Shown here piece after piece: positions 53,315 to 61,470 of a stretch of DNA of 64,000 nucleotides (its first letter is position 1; the number at the start of each line of letters is the position of its first letter). The stretch is from Pseudomonadota bacterium (GTDB lineage: Bacteria > Desulfobacterota > Desulfovibrionia > Desulfovibrionales > Desulfovibrionaceae), in the NCBI GenBank assembly GCA_023460395.1, contig JAEWQB010000017.1, positions 62,001-126,000 of the forward strand. Direction: 5' to 3'. Position numbers and translations under genes: made by a program. The notes under the pieces were generated by a model. The model did not search any database. It worked only from the letters and a program-made list of their open reading frames with translations, and was not told the DNA's origin.

Positions 53315-54298
53315 ATGAAGCCATCCGAGATTGTCGCCGCCCTTACCACGCTGCTGGGAGTCCACCAGCCCGCCTTCCTGTGGGGAGCACCCGGTGTGGG
53401 AAAAAGCCAAGTGGTGGCACAGGTCGCCGCCCAGCATGGGTTGGAACTCGTGGATATACGCGCCGTTCTGCTGGACCCGGTGGATTTGCGTGGCATTCCG
53501 CGCTTTGACGACACCGGACGCACCGTGTGGTGTCCGCCATCTTTCCTCCCTCGCGAGGGACGGGGAGTGCTCTTTTTGGATGAATTGAACGCCGCCCCCC
53601 CTTTGGTACAAGCAGCCTGTTACCAACTGGTGCTTGACCGTAAACTGGGCGAATATTCCCTGCCGGACGGCTGGACCGTCATTGCCGCGGGAAACCGCGA
53701 AACAGACCGGGCCATTACCCACCGTATTCCCTCTGCTCTGGCGAACCGCATGGTGCATCTGGATTTTGAGCCTGATCTTGACGACTGGCTCCAGTGGGCC
53801 AGAATCCGGGGGGTGGATGAACGGCTGCGGGCATTTTTACAATTCCGGCCCAAGCTACTGCACGCATTTGACCCTGCCCGCAACGAAAAGGCATTTCCTT
53901 CACCGCGCTCGTGGGAATTTGTCTCGCGCATCCTCTCCGCCCGCCCCGCACAGTCCACATTACGCTCCCTGTGTCAGGGGGCCGTGGGCGAAGGTGCCAC
54001 TGCGGAACTGATGGCCTTCCTGCGCGTATGGGACACCATGCCCGATGCGGAAAGTGTGCTTGCAAATCCGGGCGGCGTGACTCTGCCGGACGACCCCGCC
54101 GTCATGTATGCCCTGTGCGAATGCGTATCCCGGCGCGCGTGCGACGCCGTTATGCCTAGCCTTGCCACTCTGGCTACACGGCTGCCCGTGGAGTTTGGCG
54201 TACTGCTCATGCGTGATGCGGCAGCCGCCACGCCTTCCATTGTGGAAACCGAAGCGTTCCGCGGCTGGGCTTGCGCCAATAGTGATGTTTTGGTCTAG
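53315..54298 (+). CDS. MoxR-family AAA+ ATPase
   Basis: A 327-residue ATPase with Walker A GAPGVGKS (about 25-32), Walker B GVLFLDELNAAPP and sensor 1 VIAAGNRETDRAI. The RIPSALANRMVHLDFEPDLDDWLQWA stretch is typical of the AAA_5/MoxR group, which acts as chaperone for cofactor insertion or complex assembly together with a VWA-domain partner. GGAG 7 bp upstream supports ATG 53315. The partner gene with a VWA domain begins 14 bp after its stop. The client of this pair is unknown. Confidence 0.92.
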   Translation: MKPSEIVAALTTLLGVHQPAFLWGAPGVGKSQVVAQVAAQHGLELVDIRAVLLDPVDLRGIPRFDDTGRTVWCPPSFLPREGRGVLFLDELNAAPPLVQAACYQLVLDRKLGEYSLPDGWTVIAAGNRETDRAITHRIPSALANRMVHLDFEPDLDDWLQWARIRGVDERLRAFLQFRPKLLHAFDPARNEKAFPSPRSWEFVSRILSARPAQSTLRSLCQGAVGEGATAELMAFLRVWDTMPDAESVLANPGGVTLPDDPAVMYALCECVSRRACDAVMPSLATLATRLPVEFGVLLMRDAAAATPSIVETEAFRGWACANSDVLV

Positions 54299-54312
54299 CG
54301 CTGCAAATTGTC

Positions 54313-55845
54313 ATGCCACACGCCGCCGCACACCATAAAATGATTAAAGCCCGTGCCGAACTGGTGCTGGAGCATCCCTTTTTTGCCCACTTGGCCATGC
54401 GTCTGGAACTCCGCGAAGATCCGACCTGCCGCACCGCGTGGTCTGATGGCCGCCTGCTGGCCTATAACCCGCACTACGTGGACGCGCTGCCGTTGGCTAA
54501 GGTTAAAGGCATGCAGTGCCACGAGGTGCTCCATCTGGCCTGTTGTCATCACACCCGCCGGAACGGACGCGACGAACGCCTGTGGAACATGGCCTGTGAC
54601 TATGCCATCAATCCTATTCTGTTGGATGCCGGTTTAGAATTACCTTCCGGCTATCTGGACAACCCGGACCACCGGGGTAAAACAGCAGACGCCATATACA
54701 CTATACTGGTCCGCCGCGAAGAAGAGCTCAAAGGCGGCGCTATGGGCGGAAACGAGCAGGAAACGGAATCGCAAGAAGGAAGCGAGGGAGCGGACCAGCA
54801 AGAGGAAGGAGCAGGCGCGGAACAAGCCAGCCAGTCGGAGCAGAATACCCAGCCGGAAGAATCTGAACCGCACATGGAAAATGGCACAATCGGGAACGAC
54901 CAAAATTCGCCTCCTGATCCCGGTTCCGACCCGGATGCGGACCCCGGTCCAGATCCCGGCATGTCCGGCGAAGTCCGCGATGCGCCTGCCGCACCCGGCG
55001 GGGCATCCCCAGACGAGCAACGGCAGCAGGAAGACGACGCATGGCAAGACTCCATGCGCGAAGCATTGCACAAATCGCAGGAATTCGGGCAAACTCCCGG
55101 CGGGCTGGAGCGTCTGCTGGGTGTGGAAACCCACACTCCGCTGGACTGGCGACAAGCCCTGCGACGATTTTTATATGAGTCCGCCCGCAACGATTTCTCA
55201 TGGGCACGGCCCAACCGCCGCTATCTACACGCGGGCTTGTACCTTCCCGGACTGGAAAATGAAGAATTAGCAGAGCTTGCTGTGGCGGTGGACGTTTCCG
55301 GCAGTATTACCCAGCCGGAACTTTCCGCTTTCACAGCGGAACTTTCCGCAGTGCTGGACGAATTCAACACCACGCTCATTGTGTTCACGTGTGACGCCGC
55401 TGTCACGCGGGAAGAGCGCCTTTCCCGGCACGACCTGCCGCTGGACTTCCGCGTGTCCGGCGGTGGCGGCACAGACTTCCGTCCCCCCTTCCTCCGGTTA
55501 GCGGAAGAGGGCATATCCCCCGCCTGTCTGCTCTATTTTACAGACATGGAATGCGCCAGCTTCCCCGGTGAACCGGAGTATCCCGTACTCTGGATAACCC
55601 CTAACAAGGCCTACACGCCGCCGCCCTTCGGTGACGTTATCCTCATGGATTCGCCCCCGGAACCTGCGGAAACACCTGCGGGAACGGACGGGACAACTGG
55701 CGGAACAGGGCAGACTGCCGGAAAACTCGGAGGCGCCGGGGGAATAGAAGCAAACAGGCGAATTCCCGCCTCGGCATCTGGGAAACCGCTCACGCCGCTA
55801 TCAACAACAGGAAAACGGTCTTACGGGGACACCCATGCATATTGA
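54313..55845 (+). CDS. DUF2201-type protein: HExxH putative metallopeptidase domain plus VWA-like domain
   Basis: A 510-residue protein. The N-terminal domain has a zinc-peptidase-like HExxH at 70-74 (CHEVLHLACCHH), and ACDYAINPILLDAG follows, as in the DUF2201 N-terminal family. Residues about 135-245 are a low-complexity Glu/Gln/Pro/Asp linker. The C-terminal domain is VWA-like, with the metal-ion site DVSGS at 327-331, CDAAVT and GGGGTDFRPPF. A Gly/Thr/Pro-rich tail ends it. Proteins of this type pair with MoxR ATPases, here the preceding gene. The start lacks a clear ribosome site. Its last 11 bases overlap the next gene. Whether the HExxH is an active protease is not known. Confidence 0.9.
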   Translation: MPHAAAHHKMIKARAELVLEHPFFAHLAMRLELREDPTCRTAWSDGRLLAYNPHYVDALPLAKVKGMQCHEVLHLACCHHTRRNGRDERLWNMACDYAINPILLDAGLELPSGYLDNPDHRGKTADAIYTILVRREEELKGGAMGGNEQETESQEGSEGADQQEEGAGAEQASQSEQNTQPEESEPHMENGTIGNDQNSPPDPGSDPDADPGPDPGMSGEVRDAPAAPGGASPDEQRQQEDDAWQDSMREALHKSQEFGQTPGGLERLLGVETHTPLDWRQALRRFLYESARNDFSWARPNRRYLHAGLYLPGLENEELAELAVAVDVSGSITQPELSAFTAELSAVLDEFNTTLIVFTCDAAVTREERLSRHDLPLDFRVSGGGGTDFRPPFLRLAEEGISPACLLYFTDMECASFPGEPEYPVLWITPNKAYTPPPFGDVILMDSPPEPAETPAGTDGTTGGTGQTAGKLGGAGGIEANRRIPASASGKPLTPLSTTGKRSYGDTHAY

Positions 55846-56464
55846 ATGGCAAATTATTAAAAAACGCGGGAACTTTCGTCCCATCCTCCGCTACACCATC
55901 ACCTTGACGGAATTTGAAGTGGGGTTGGGCATGCCCGCCGTGCGGATGCAAAGCTGCCTGCCCAAACCGCCTGACGCAGGATGGACCTACTGCTGGCCCG
56001 GCGAAAATGAACGGATTGGGGAAGAACCGTTGCGCGATCTGAAAACTCCAGAAACAGCCCTCGCGGCGTCAGCAGCACCGTGCCAGACGAACGAGCCGCG
56101 CCAGACCGGCAACACCGGTACGGCACCGGAGAAAGACAAAAACCATGCGGAGAATGCTGGACAAAAAGCACAGCCGGAGCGTCCCATATGGACGCCCACA
56201 GAATGGCATCTGCTCATGACACCGTCTCATCGCACCGGAAAGACCACAGAGGAACTCCGCCTACCGTGGAGAGCCAGCAATCGGTACCCAGAGGTAGAAG
56301 CCGCCTTCACCGCCCTGCGGACAGCCTTTGAAGCCGCACTGGCAGAAACAGCCGCCAGTTCCCCCATGGACGAACGCGGCACGCTGGAAACCTCCGCCGA
56401 TACCCGCAAAGTTATCGCGCCCGCCTTTGCCGCCGAACGTATTTTACGGGCTGTCCGCTCCTGA
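55835..56464 (+). CDS. unknown protein, third gene of the MoxR operon
   Basis: A 209-residue protein that I do not recognise. It begins MHIEWQIIKKRGNFRPILRY, which looks beta-stranded. A middle section (about 70-115) is low-complexity and rich in Ala, Pro, Glu and Lys. The C-terminal part (WTPTEWHLLMTPSHRTGK, then a helical Ala-rich end) seems folded. No signal peptide, membrane segment or cysteine cluster. The 11-bp overlap with the HExxH/VWA gene argues for a shared function, perhaps as substrate or adaptor of the MoxR/VWA pair. Confidence 0.8.
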   Translation: MHIEWQIIKKRGNFRPILRYTITLTEFEVGLGMPAVRMQSCLPKPPDAGWTYCWPGENERIGEEPLRDLKTPETALAASAAPCQTNEPRQTGNTGTAPEKDKNHAENAGQKAQPERPIWTPTEWHLLMTPSHRTGKTTEELRLPWRASNRYPEVEAAFTALRTAFEAALAETAASSPMDERGTLETSADTRKVIAPAFAAERILRAVRS

Positions 56465-56474
56465 CCTTTTCCAT

Positions 56475-56506
56475 GGGAAAACGCATTCTTTACGAGTGCG
56501 TTTCCC
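56475..56506. terminator. hairpin at the end of the MoxR operon
   Basis: A 10-bp stem with one bulged A (56475-56485 with 56497-56506) starts 10 bp past the last stop of the operon. A weak T-run follows on the plus strand, so it is a probable but not strong terminator. Confidence 0.5.
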
Positions 56507-56560
56507 TTATCCCCCGGATTTCGTCTGCCCTGCCCGGCGCTGTTGCTGGGTCAGGGCAGG

Positions 56561-56576
56561 CGATACCAAGGTATCG
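56561..56576. repeat. perfect 16-bp palindrome between convergent operons
   Basis: CGATACCAAGGTATCG is a perfect 7+2+7 palindrome. Next to it, CTGCCCTG (56525-56532) and its complement (56552-56559) form another stem. Both lie between the convergent MoxR and oxidoreductase operons, away from any start codon, so a terminator or binding-site role is open. Confidence 0.5.
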
Positions 56577-56665
56577 ACCGATCCTCACACTGCCGCAGGT
56601 TCCAACAGCACCGGGAACGACCTTTTCACCGCCACCACGGGTGCGCCGGTTATCTGATACGCGAA

Positions 56666-57220
56666 CTAATTTTCCAGCATCGCCACATAGTCCACCCCCG
56701 CCTGAAACGCCTTGGCGTTAATGGGCACAAGGTGGCGATAGTGGCTGCTGATAACGGTGGGTAACGCCGCGATCACCGCTTCCGGCGGCATGATTCCCGT
56801 GGCGCGGACATACGCGCCCAGCGCCGCCATATTTGCCAACCGGGCATCCCCGGCCTGCCCGGCAAGCTCGCCAGCGGGAACGGCGAATGTACGCAAACGC
56901 GGCTCCGCCCTCCCGGCGTCCACCAGCGGCGTGTTTAATACCTGCACGCCGCCATCGCGCACATGCGGGGAAAACTTGTCCATGGAGGGCTGGTTCAACG
57001 CAATAAGCGCCAATGGACGCCGGATAATGGGCGAGCCAATGGACTCTGAAGAAAGCACCACGGTGCAGTTAGCCGTGCCTCCGCGCATTTCCGGGCCGTA
57101 TTCGGGCATGAAGGTAACTTCCAGCCCGGCCCCCATTCCCGCGTAGGCCAGCAGATTGCCGCTAAACAACACGCCCTGCCCGCCGAATCCGGCAATGATA
57201 ACGTCCTGATACAGACTCAT
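56666..57220 (-). CDS. 2-oxoacid:ferredoxin oxidoreductase, gamma subunit
   Basis: A 184-residue subunit of the four-gene-product complex that oxidatively decarboxylates a 2-oxoacid to the acyl-CoA and reduces ferredoxin. QDVIIAGFGGQGVLFSGNLLAYAG and EYGPEMRGGTANCTV are the gamma-subunit signatures. Its start overlaps the stop of the beta gene by 4 bp. It is the last gene in the order delta-alpha-beta-gamma on the minus strand. The substrate is judged from the alpha subunit. Confidence 0.93.
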   Translation of the reverse strand: MSLYQDVIIAGFGGQGVLFSGNLLAYAGMGAGLEVTFMPEYGPEMRGGTANCTVVLSSESIGSPIIRRPLALIALNQPSMDKFSPHVRDGGVQVLNTPLVDAGRAEPRLRTFAVPAGELAGQAGDARLANMAALGAYVRATGIMPPEAVIAALPTVISSHYRHLVPINAKAFQAGVDYVAMLEN

Positions 57221-57987
57221 GCCTCTTCCTCCCGCGCGTCACCAACGATGTCCCGATACACACCAAGGGGGAAGCAAGGGATCATCTCTTCGGCAATCCG
57301 CTTATTTGCGGCGCGGGCGTCCATACGCCAGTTGGTGGGGCAGCCGGAAAGCAATTCCACAAAGCCAAACCCCAACCCCTGCCGCTGCACCTCAAACGCC
57401 TTGCGAATGGCCCGCTTGGCACGGCGGATGTGGCTTACGCTATCCAGCGCAGCCCGTTCGCAATAGGCAGTGCCTCCCAGCCCCGCAATAATTTCACTCA
57501 TGCGGATGGGGTCACCGTCGCGCTCCCGGTTTCGGCCCCCCGGACAGGTGGTGGTCTTCTGGCCCGGCAGCGTGGTGGGTGCCATCTGGCCCCCGGTCAT
57601 GCCGTAAACCGTATTATTTACAAAAACCACGGAAATACGCTCTCCACGGTTGGCGGCATGCATAATTTCCGCCATGCCTATGGAAGCCAAATCACCATCG
57701 CCCTGATAGGCAAAAACAAACGCGTCACGCCGGGCGCGTTTAAGCCCCGTGGCCACGGCAGGAGCACGACCATGCGGCGCTTCCACCGCATCCACATTCA
57801 GATAGTTGTAGATAAACACCGAACAGCCAATGGACCCCACGCACAGCGTGTTTTCCACAAGGTCCATTTCCGTAAGCACCTCGCCCACAAGCCGTTGCGC
57901 AATACCATGGTGGCAACCGGGACAATAGTGAGTAGCCCGGTCAATCATAGACGCGGGGGCCGTAAAAACGCAGGTTTCCGCAGACAT
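57217..57987 (-). CDS. 2-oxoacid:ferredoxin oxidoreductase, beta (thiamine pyrophosphate-binding) subunit
   Basis: A 256-residue subunit. It has CPGCHHGIAQRL near the N-terminus, a Cys pair of the type that carries a cluster in this family, and the TPP/Mg site in FAYQGDGDLASIGMAEIMHAANRG with VVFVNNTVYGMTGGQMAPTT. The start MSAETCVFTAPASM at 57987 has GGAGGT 6 bp upstream; a frame open to 58146 is not coding-like. It overlaps gamma by 4 bp and follows alpha after a 4-bp gap. Confidence 0.93.
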   Translation of the reverse strand: MSAETCVFTAPASMIDRATHYCPGCHHGIAQRLVGEVLTEMDLVENTLCVGSIGCSVFIYNYLNVDAVEAPHGRAPAVATGLKRARRDAFVFAYQGDGDLASIGMAEIMHAANRGERISVVFVNNTVYGMTGGQMAPTTLPGQKTTTCPGGRNRERDGDPIRMSEIIAGLGGTAYCERAALDSVSHIRRAKRAIRKAFEVQRQGLGFGFVELLSGCPTNWRMDARAANKRIAEEMIPCFPLGVYRDIVGDAREEEA

Positions 57988-57991
57988 AACG

Positions 57992-59071
57992 CTACCTCCC
58001 TGCCGGAGCCAGCCGGGCGAGAATAGGGTCCGTAAAATCATCGGAACCCGGCATGTTTCCCGGCATGTGGCCGTGAAAATCAGAATCAGCGTAACGACGA
58101 ATGGCAAGACGCACATCCTCCACCATCTGACCGCAATTTTGCTCAATGGTAAGAAACCGCTTTCCCTGCCGGGCCAGATTTTCCAGCACCGTGTCGGGGA
58201 ACGGGAACAGCGTCAGCGGACGAACTAAGCCCACCTTATGACCTTCCGCCCGCAGTTTGCGGATGGACGACTTCACAATGCGACCAATGGACCCGAAGGC
58301 CACCACCACCAGTTCAGCATCATCGCAGGCAAACATTTCAGCACGGGCTTCCGCCCGCATCGCCGTATATTTATCGTGCAGGTGGCGGTTTTGCGCGGCA
58401 AGCGCTCCATCGTCCAGAAACAGCGATTTCAGCAAACGCTTTTCGCGCCCGGCGGCTCCAGAAAGACACCAGTGTTCCGCGCCATGATCGTTCTGTGCTT
58501 CCGGCTGCCACGGAACAACCGGCTCCTTCATCTGCCCCACGATGGCGTCCCCCAGAACTAATACGGGGTTGCGATACCGAAAGGCCAGATCGAAGGCGTC
58601 AATCATCATGTCATATGCTTCTTGGCAGGTGCCGGGAGCCAGAACCAGTGTACGGTAGTCGCCATGTCCGCCGCCGCGGGTGGACTGAAAATAATCACCC
58701 TGCGAGGTGCCTATGTCTCCCAATCCGGGGCCGCCGCGTGACACGTTCACAATAACGCCGGGCAGCTCAGACCCCGCCATGTAGGAGATGGCCTCCTGCA
58801 TGAGCGAAATACCCGGAGAGGAAGATGAAACCATGGCCCGAACGCCGCCCGACGCGGCTCCCAACAACATATTCGATGCAGCCACTTCGGATTCGGCCTG
58901 AACAAATTCTCCTCCCGCTTCGGGAAGCTTGGTGGAAAGAAACTCCGGGATGTCATTTTGAGGGGTAATGGGATACCCGAAATAGCAACGTAACCCGGCG
59001 GCAAGAGCACCACGCGCGATGGCCTCGTTTCCTTTGATAAATATCCGATTTCCCTGTGCCGGTGCGGTCAT
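57992..59071 (-). CDS. vorB: 2-oxoacid:ferredoxin oxidoreductase, alpha subunit (VorB-like)
   Basis: A 359-residue catalytic subunit. KGNEAIARGALAAGLRCYFGYPITPQ..IPEFL, VQAESEVAASNMLLGAA, SSSSPGISLMQEAISYMAG and GGPGLGDIGTSQGDYFQ are close to the branched-chain (2-oxoisovalerate) VorB proteins I know and somewhat further from KorA. Complexes of this type act on 2-oxoisovalerate or 2-oxoglutarate, so the symbol is tentative. It starts 1 bp after the delta gene stop. The product would be acyl-CoA plus reduced ferredoxin. Confidence 0.9.
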   Translation of the reverse strand: MTAPAQGNRIFIKGNEAIARGALAAGLRCYFGYPITPQNDIPEFLSTKLPEAGGEFVQAESEVAASNMLLGAASGGVRAMVSSSSPGISLMQEAISYMAGSELPGVIVNVSRGGPGLGDIGTSQGDYFQSTRGGGHGDYRTLVLAPGTCQEAYDMMIDAFDLAFRYRNPVLVLGDAIVGQMKEPVVPWQPEAQNDHGAEHWCLSGAAGREKRLLKSLFLDDGALAAQNRHLHDKYTAMRAEARAEMFACDDAELVVVAFGSIGRIVKSSIRKLRAEGHKVGLVRPLTLFPFPDTVLENLARQGKRFLTIEQNCGQMVEDVRLAIRRYADSDFHGHMPGNMPGSDDFTDPILARLAPAGR

Positions 59072-59072
59072 G

Positions 59073-59297
59073 CTACTTCTCCTTTTCCCCTCGGTACACG
59101 GTTATCGCGATATCGGGGCAAATGAGAGCGCAGGAGGCGCACCCGGTGCACTTCTCCCGTTCTTCATCCACCATTTCCGCCACCTGATACCCCTGCGCGT
59201 TGCGCCGGGGTGACTGACGGATAATCGATTTAGGGCACACGAGGGTACAAAGAAGACATCCCTTGCACCGCTCGTCACGAAACTCAACCCGAGACAT
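59073..59297 (-). CDS. 2-oxoacid:ferredoxin oxidoreductase, delta (ferredoxin-like) subunit
   Basis: A 74-residue electron-transfer subunit with two [4Fe-4S] motifs, CKGCLLCTLVCP and CTGCASCALICP. GGAGGAAC 8 bp upstream fixes the start MSRVEFRDE at 59297. It is the first gene of the four-gene operon. A perfect 16-bp palindrome lies 26 bp upstream of its start codon and may control the operon. Confidence 0.92.
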   Translation of the reverse strand: MSRVEFRDERCKGCLLCTLVCPKSIIRQSPRRNAQGYQVAEMVDEEREKCTGCASCALICPDIAITVYRGEKEK

Positions 59298-59322
59298 GAG
59301 CTGTTCCTCCGGGGTTATAAGA

Positions 59323-59338
59323 CTGTCCCGCGGGACAG
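59323..59338 (-). promoter_or_regulatory. 16-bp palindrome upstream of the oxidoreductase operon (possible operator)
   Basis: CTGTCCCGCGGGACAG is perfect on both arms and ends 26 bp before the start codon of the delta gene. Its position suits an operator or a leader stem. I found no matching site elsewhere in the window. Confidence 0.45.
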
Positions 59339-59549
59339 GAAACCGCCGCAAACGATATGCGCGGAACCCGACAGGCATACCGCACAATGACCGCATGTTC
59401 AAACGACGATGTGTAAGGACACATACTCTTCACATTCACTGCCTTCTATCGCGGAAAGGGCATGGTTTCTCCCACAGGGCACCCCGTTTGCAGGGCAGGA
59501 TACGGCGGGCAGGATACGACAGGCGGCGGCCCGGACGAAAGAGTCCGGC

Positions 59550-60755
59550 CTACCGGATGAACATGGCGTCGCCATAGCTGAATACCCGAAAGCCTTGTGA
59601 CAGCGCCTCGGCATACGCATCCAATATGCGTTTCCGACCAGTCAGCGCGCTCACCATCATAAGCAAGGTGGATTCCGGGAGATGAAAATTGGTAATTAAA
59701 TGGTCCACCACATGAAACCGCGAGCCGGGATACAGGAAGATCTCCGTCCATCCTGTGAAGGGGGCTATGGCACCTGTACGCGCATATGCGCCCTCCAGCA
59801 CGCGAGCGGAAGTGGTGCCCACCGCCACCACGGGACGCCCCTGCGCCTTGGCCCGCGCGATGGCTGCGGCGGTGGCGTCTGTAATTTCAAGGTATTCGCG
59901 GTGCATTTCGTGCTGGCGGATATCTTCGCACCGCACCGGGCTAAACGTACCATAGCCCACGTACAGGGTCACTTCGGCCCATCCGAAACCTCGTCGGGCC
60001 AGATCATCCCTGAGGGCGTCGGTAAAGTGCAGGCCAGCCGTGGGGGCGGCAACGGAACCGATCCGTTCGTCCCGCGCGTAGACCGTCTGGTAACGCTCCC
60101 GGTCCGCTGCGGTGTCCCCGGCTTCTTCCGTGCCCATTTCTTCGCCGGATTCCGCGCCAGTCGCTGTGAGAGGCCGCCGGATATACGGAGGAAGCGGCAG
60201 GTGTCCGCGCTCCAAAAAACGTTCTTTCAACTCGCCGCGCCAGCGCAACCGCACGGTGCAGCGACCAAATTCGCCGGGGCGCAGCACTTCCAACTGCATA
60301 TCCTCCCCAAACAGCACACATTCGCCGGTCCGCACCCGCTTGGACATGCGCACCAGCCCGTCCACTTCGGCTTCGTGCCAGCCCGCTGCGGAAGAGACAT
60401 CGCGTGCCACCACAAGCGGTAACGGCGTGAGCATAAGAAACTCCACCTTCCCGCCAGAGGCCCGCCGCCCGTATAGCCGCGCGGGCAGCACTTTGGAATT
60501 GTTAGCCACCAGCAGCGCCCCTTCCGGCAGCACCTCCGCAAGGTCGGCAAACTGGACGGACATATTGTTCCCGGTGGAACGGTCCACCACAAATAAACGC
60601 GACCCTCCCCGCCTGTCGGACGGGTGCTGGGCTATTTGCGCTTCCGGTAAAGAGTACGTGTATGCGGACAGCCGGTAATCCTCAGGAATGTCCGTCCCTG
60701 TGGTGTGTAGGCTAAGGGAAGAGTGTCCGAAGAACGGTGTTGCGGGTTTGGTCAT
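59550..60755 (-). CDS. queA: S-adenosylmethionine:tRNA ribosyltransferase-isomerase
   Basis: A 401-residue enzyme that makes epoxyqueuosine in tRNA, transferring the ribosyl part of SAM to the 7-deazaguanine. Family motifs: YSLPEAQIAQHPSDRRGGSR, LLVANNSKVLPARLYGRR, GSVAAPTAGLHFTDALRDDL, VTLYVGYGTFSPVR, EITDATAAAIARAKAQGR and TNFHLPESTLLMMVSAL. An insertion of about 25 residues (SGEEMGTEEAGDTAADRE) lies between two domains. I chose ATG 60755; the ribosome site is weak and a longer frame to 60902 is not coding-like. The usual partner tgt is not in the window. Confidence 0.94.
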   Translation of the reverse strand: MTKPATPFFGHSSLSLHTTGTDIPEDYRLSAYTYSLPEAQIAQHPSDRRGGSRLFVVDRSTGNNMSVQFADLAEVLPEGALLVANNSKVLPARLYGRRASGGKVEFLMLTPLPLVVARDVSSAAGWHEAEVDGLVRMSKRVRTGECVLFGEDMQLEVLRPGEFGRCTVRLRWRGELKERFLERGHLPLPPYIRRPLTATGAESGEEMGTEEAGDTAADRERYQTVYARDERIGSVAAPTAGLHFTDALRDDLARRGFGWAEVTLYVGYGTFSPVRCEDIRQHEMHREYLEITDATAAAIARAKAQGRPVVAVGTTSARVLEGAYARTGAIAPFTGWTEIFLYPGSRFHVVDHLITNFHLPESTLLMMVSALTGRKRILDAYAEALSQGFRVFSYGDAMFIR

Positions 60756-60921
60756 GAATATCCGTGGTCTGCTCAGTCCGCTCCGTTTACAGAAAGCGAA
60801 GGCGGAAAAATTGCAGTTTGTTGCGCAATCCGGTATGGAACGGATCGATGGGGTTTTCGCTACGGGCAAGCTCGTGCTACACCCGATTTGTTCAAGACTC
60901 AACCGTTATAAGGAGTGCCTC

Positions 60922-61470
60922 ATGCGAACCAAACTTCTTGCCCTGCTCCTTGCCGCAGGCATTGGCCTGACAGGATGCGCGGGCATCGGCGGATCTACAG
61001 GCGCAGGTGCCGATCCTGTCGAAGGAACGCGGGCTCCAGCCAAGCAGTACCGCTATGTAGACTATGATGACATCTACATTCCCAATGAACTGGACTACAA
61101 AGCGGAAGATTCTTTCTTCATCGGCACTGGTTCAGACAAACTGGGTCTGATGAAGTTCACCGGACGGGTAGAATTCCGCTCCCTTGCCACTGCCCTGACG
61201 CAGAACATGGTCAATGACGGCTGGACGCTGAATTTCAACTTCATCTCCTCGCCACGGAGCGTGCTTATTTTCAGCAAGGCCACGCGGTTTTGCGTCATGA
61301 AAATTTATGACGGCACCACGCGGACCGAACTGCTGGTGGACGTGTACCCCGTCAAGGGTCAGGAACGCGTGATGCGTCCGGTAGCCGCGCCGCCTTCCGG
61401 TACCTCCGGGATGGACAGCCCCAGTGACGGCGGCGTGTTGCCGCTGCGCGAACAGGGACTGAGCCAGTAG
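60922..61470 (+). CDS. putative lipoprotein of unknown function
   Basis: A 182-residue protein with a lipoprotein signal (MRTKLLALLLAAGIGLTGCAG; lipidated Cys19). The mature part has YVDYDDIYIPNELDYKAEDSFFI-like sequence (positions about 43-65), then a stretch with SSPRSVLIFSKATRFCVMKIYDG. This looks like an envelope protein conserved in related bacteria, but I do not recognise it. AAGGAG 6 bp upstream supports ATG 60922. Its stop codon overlaps the GTG start of coaBC by one base, so the two are translationally coupled. Confidence 0.85.
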   Translation: MRTKLLALLLAAGIGLTGCAGIGGSTGAGADPVEGTRAPAKQYRYVDYDDIYIPNELDYKAEDSFFIGTGSDKLGLMKFTGRVEFRSLATALTQNMVNDGWTLNFNFISSPRSVLIFSKATRFCVMKIYDGTTRTELLVDVYPVKGQERVMRPVAAPPSGTSGMDSPSDGGVLPLREQGLSQ

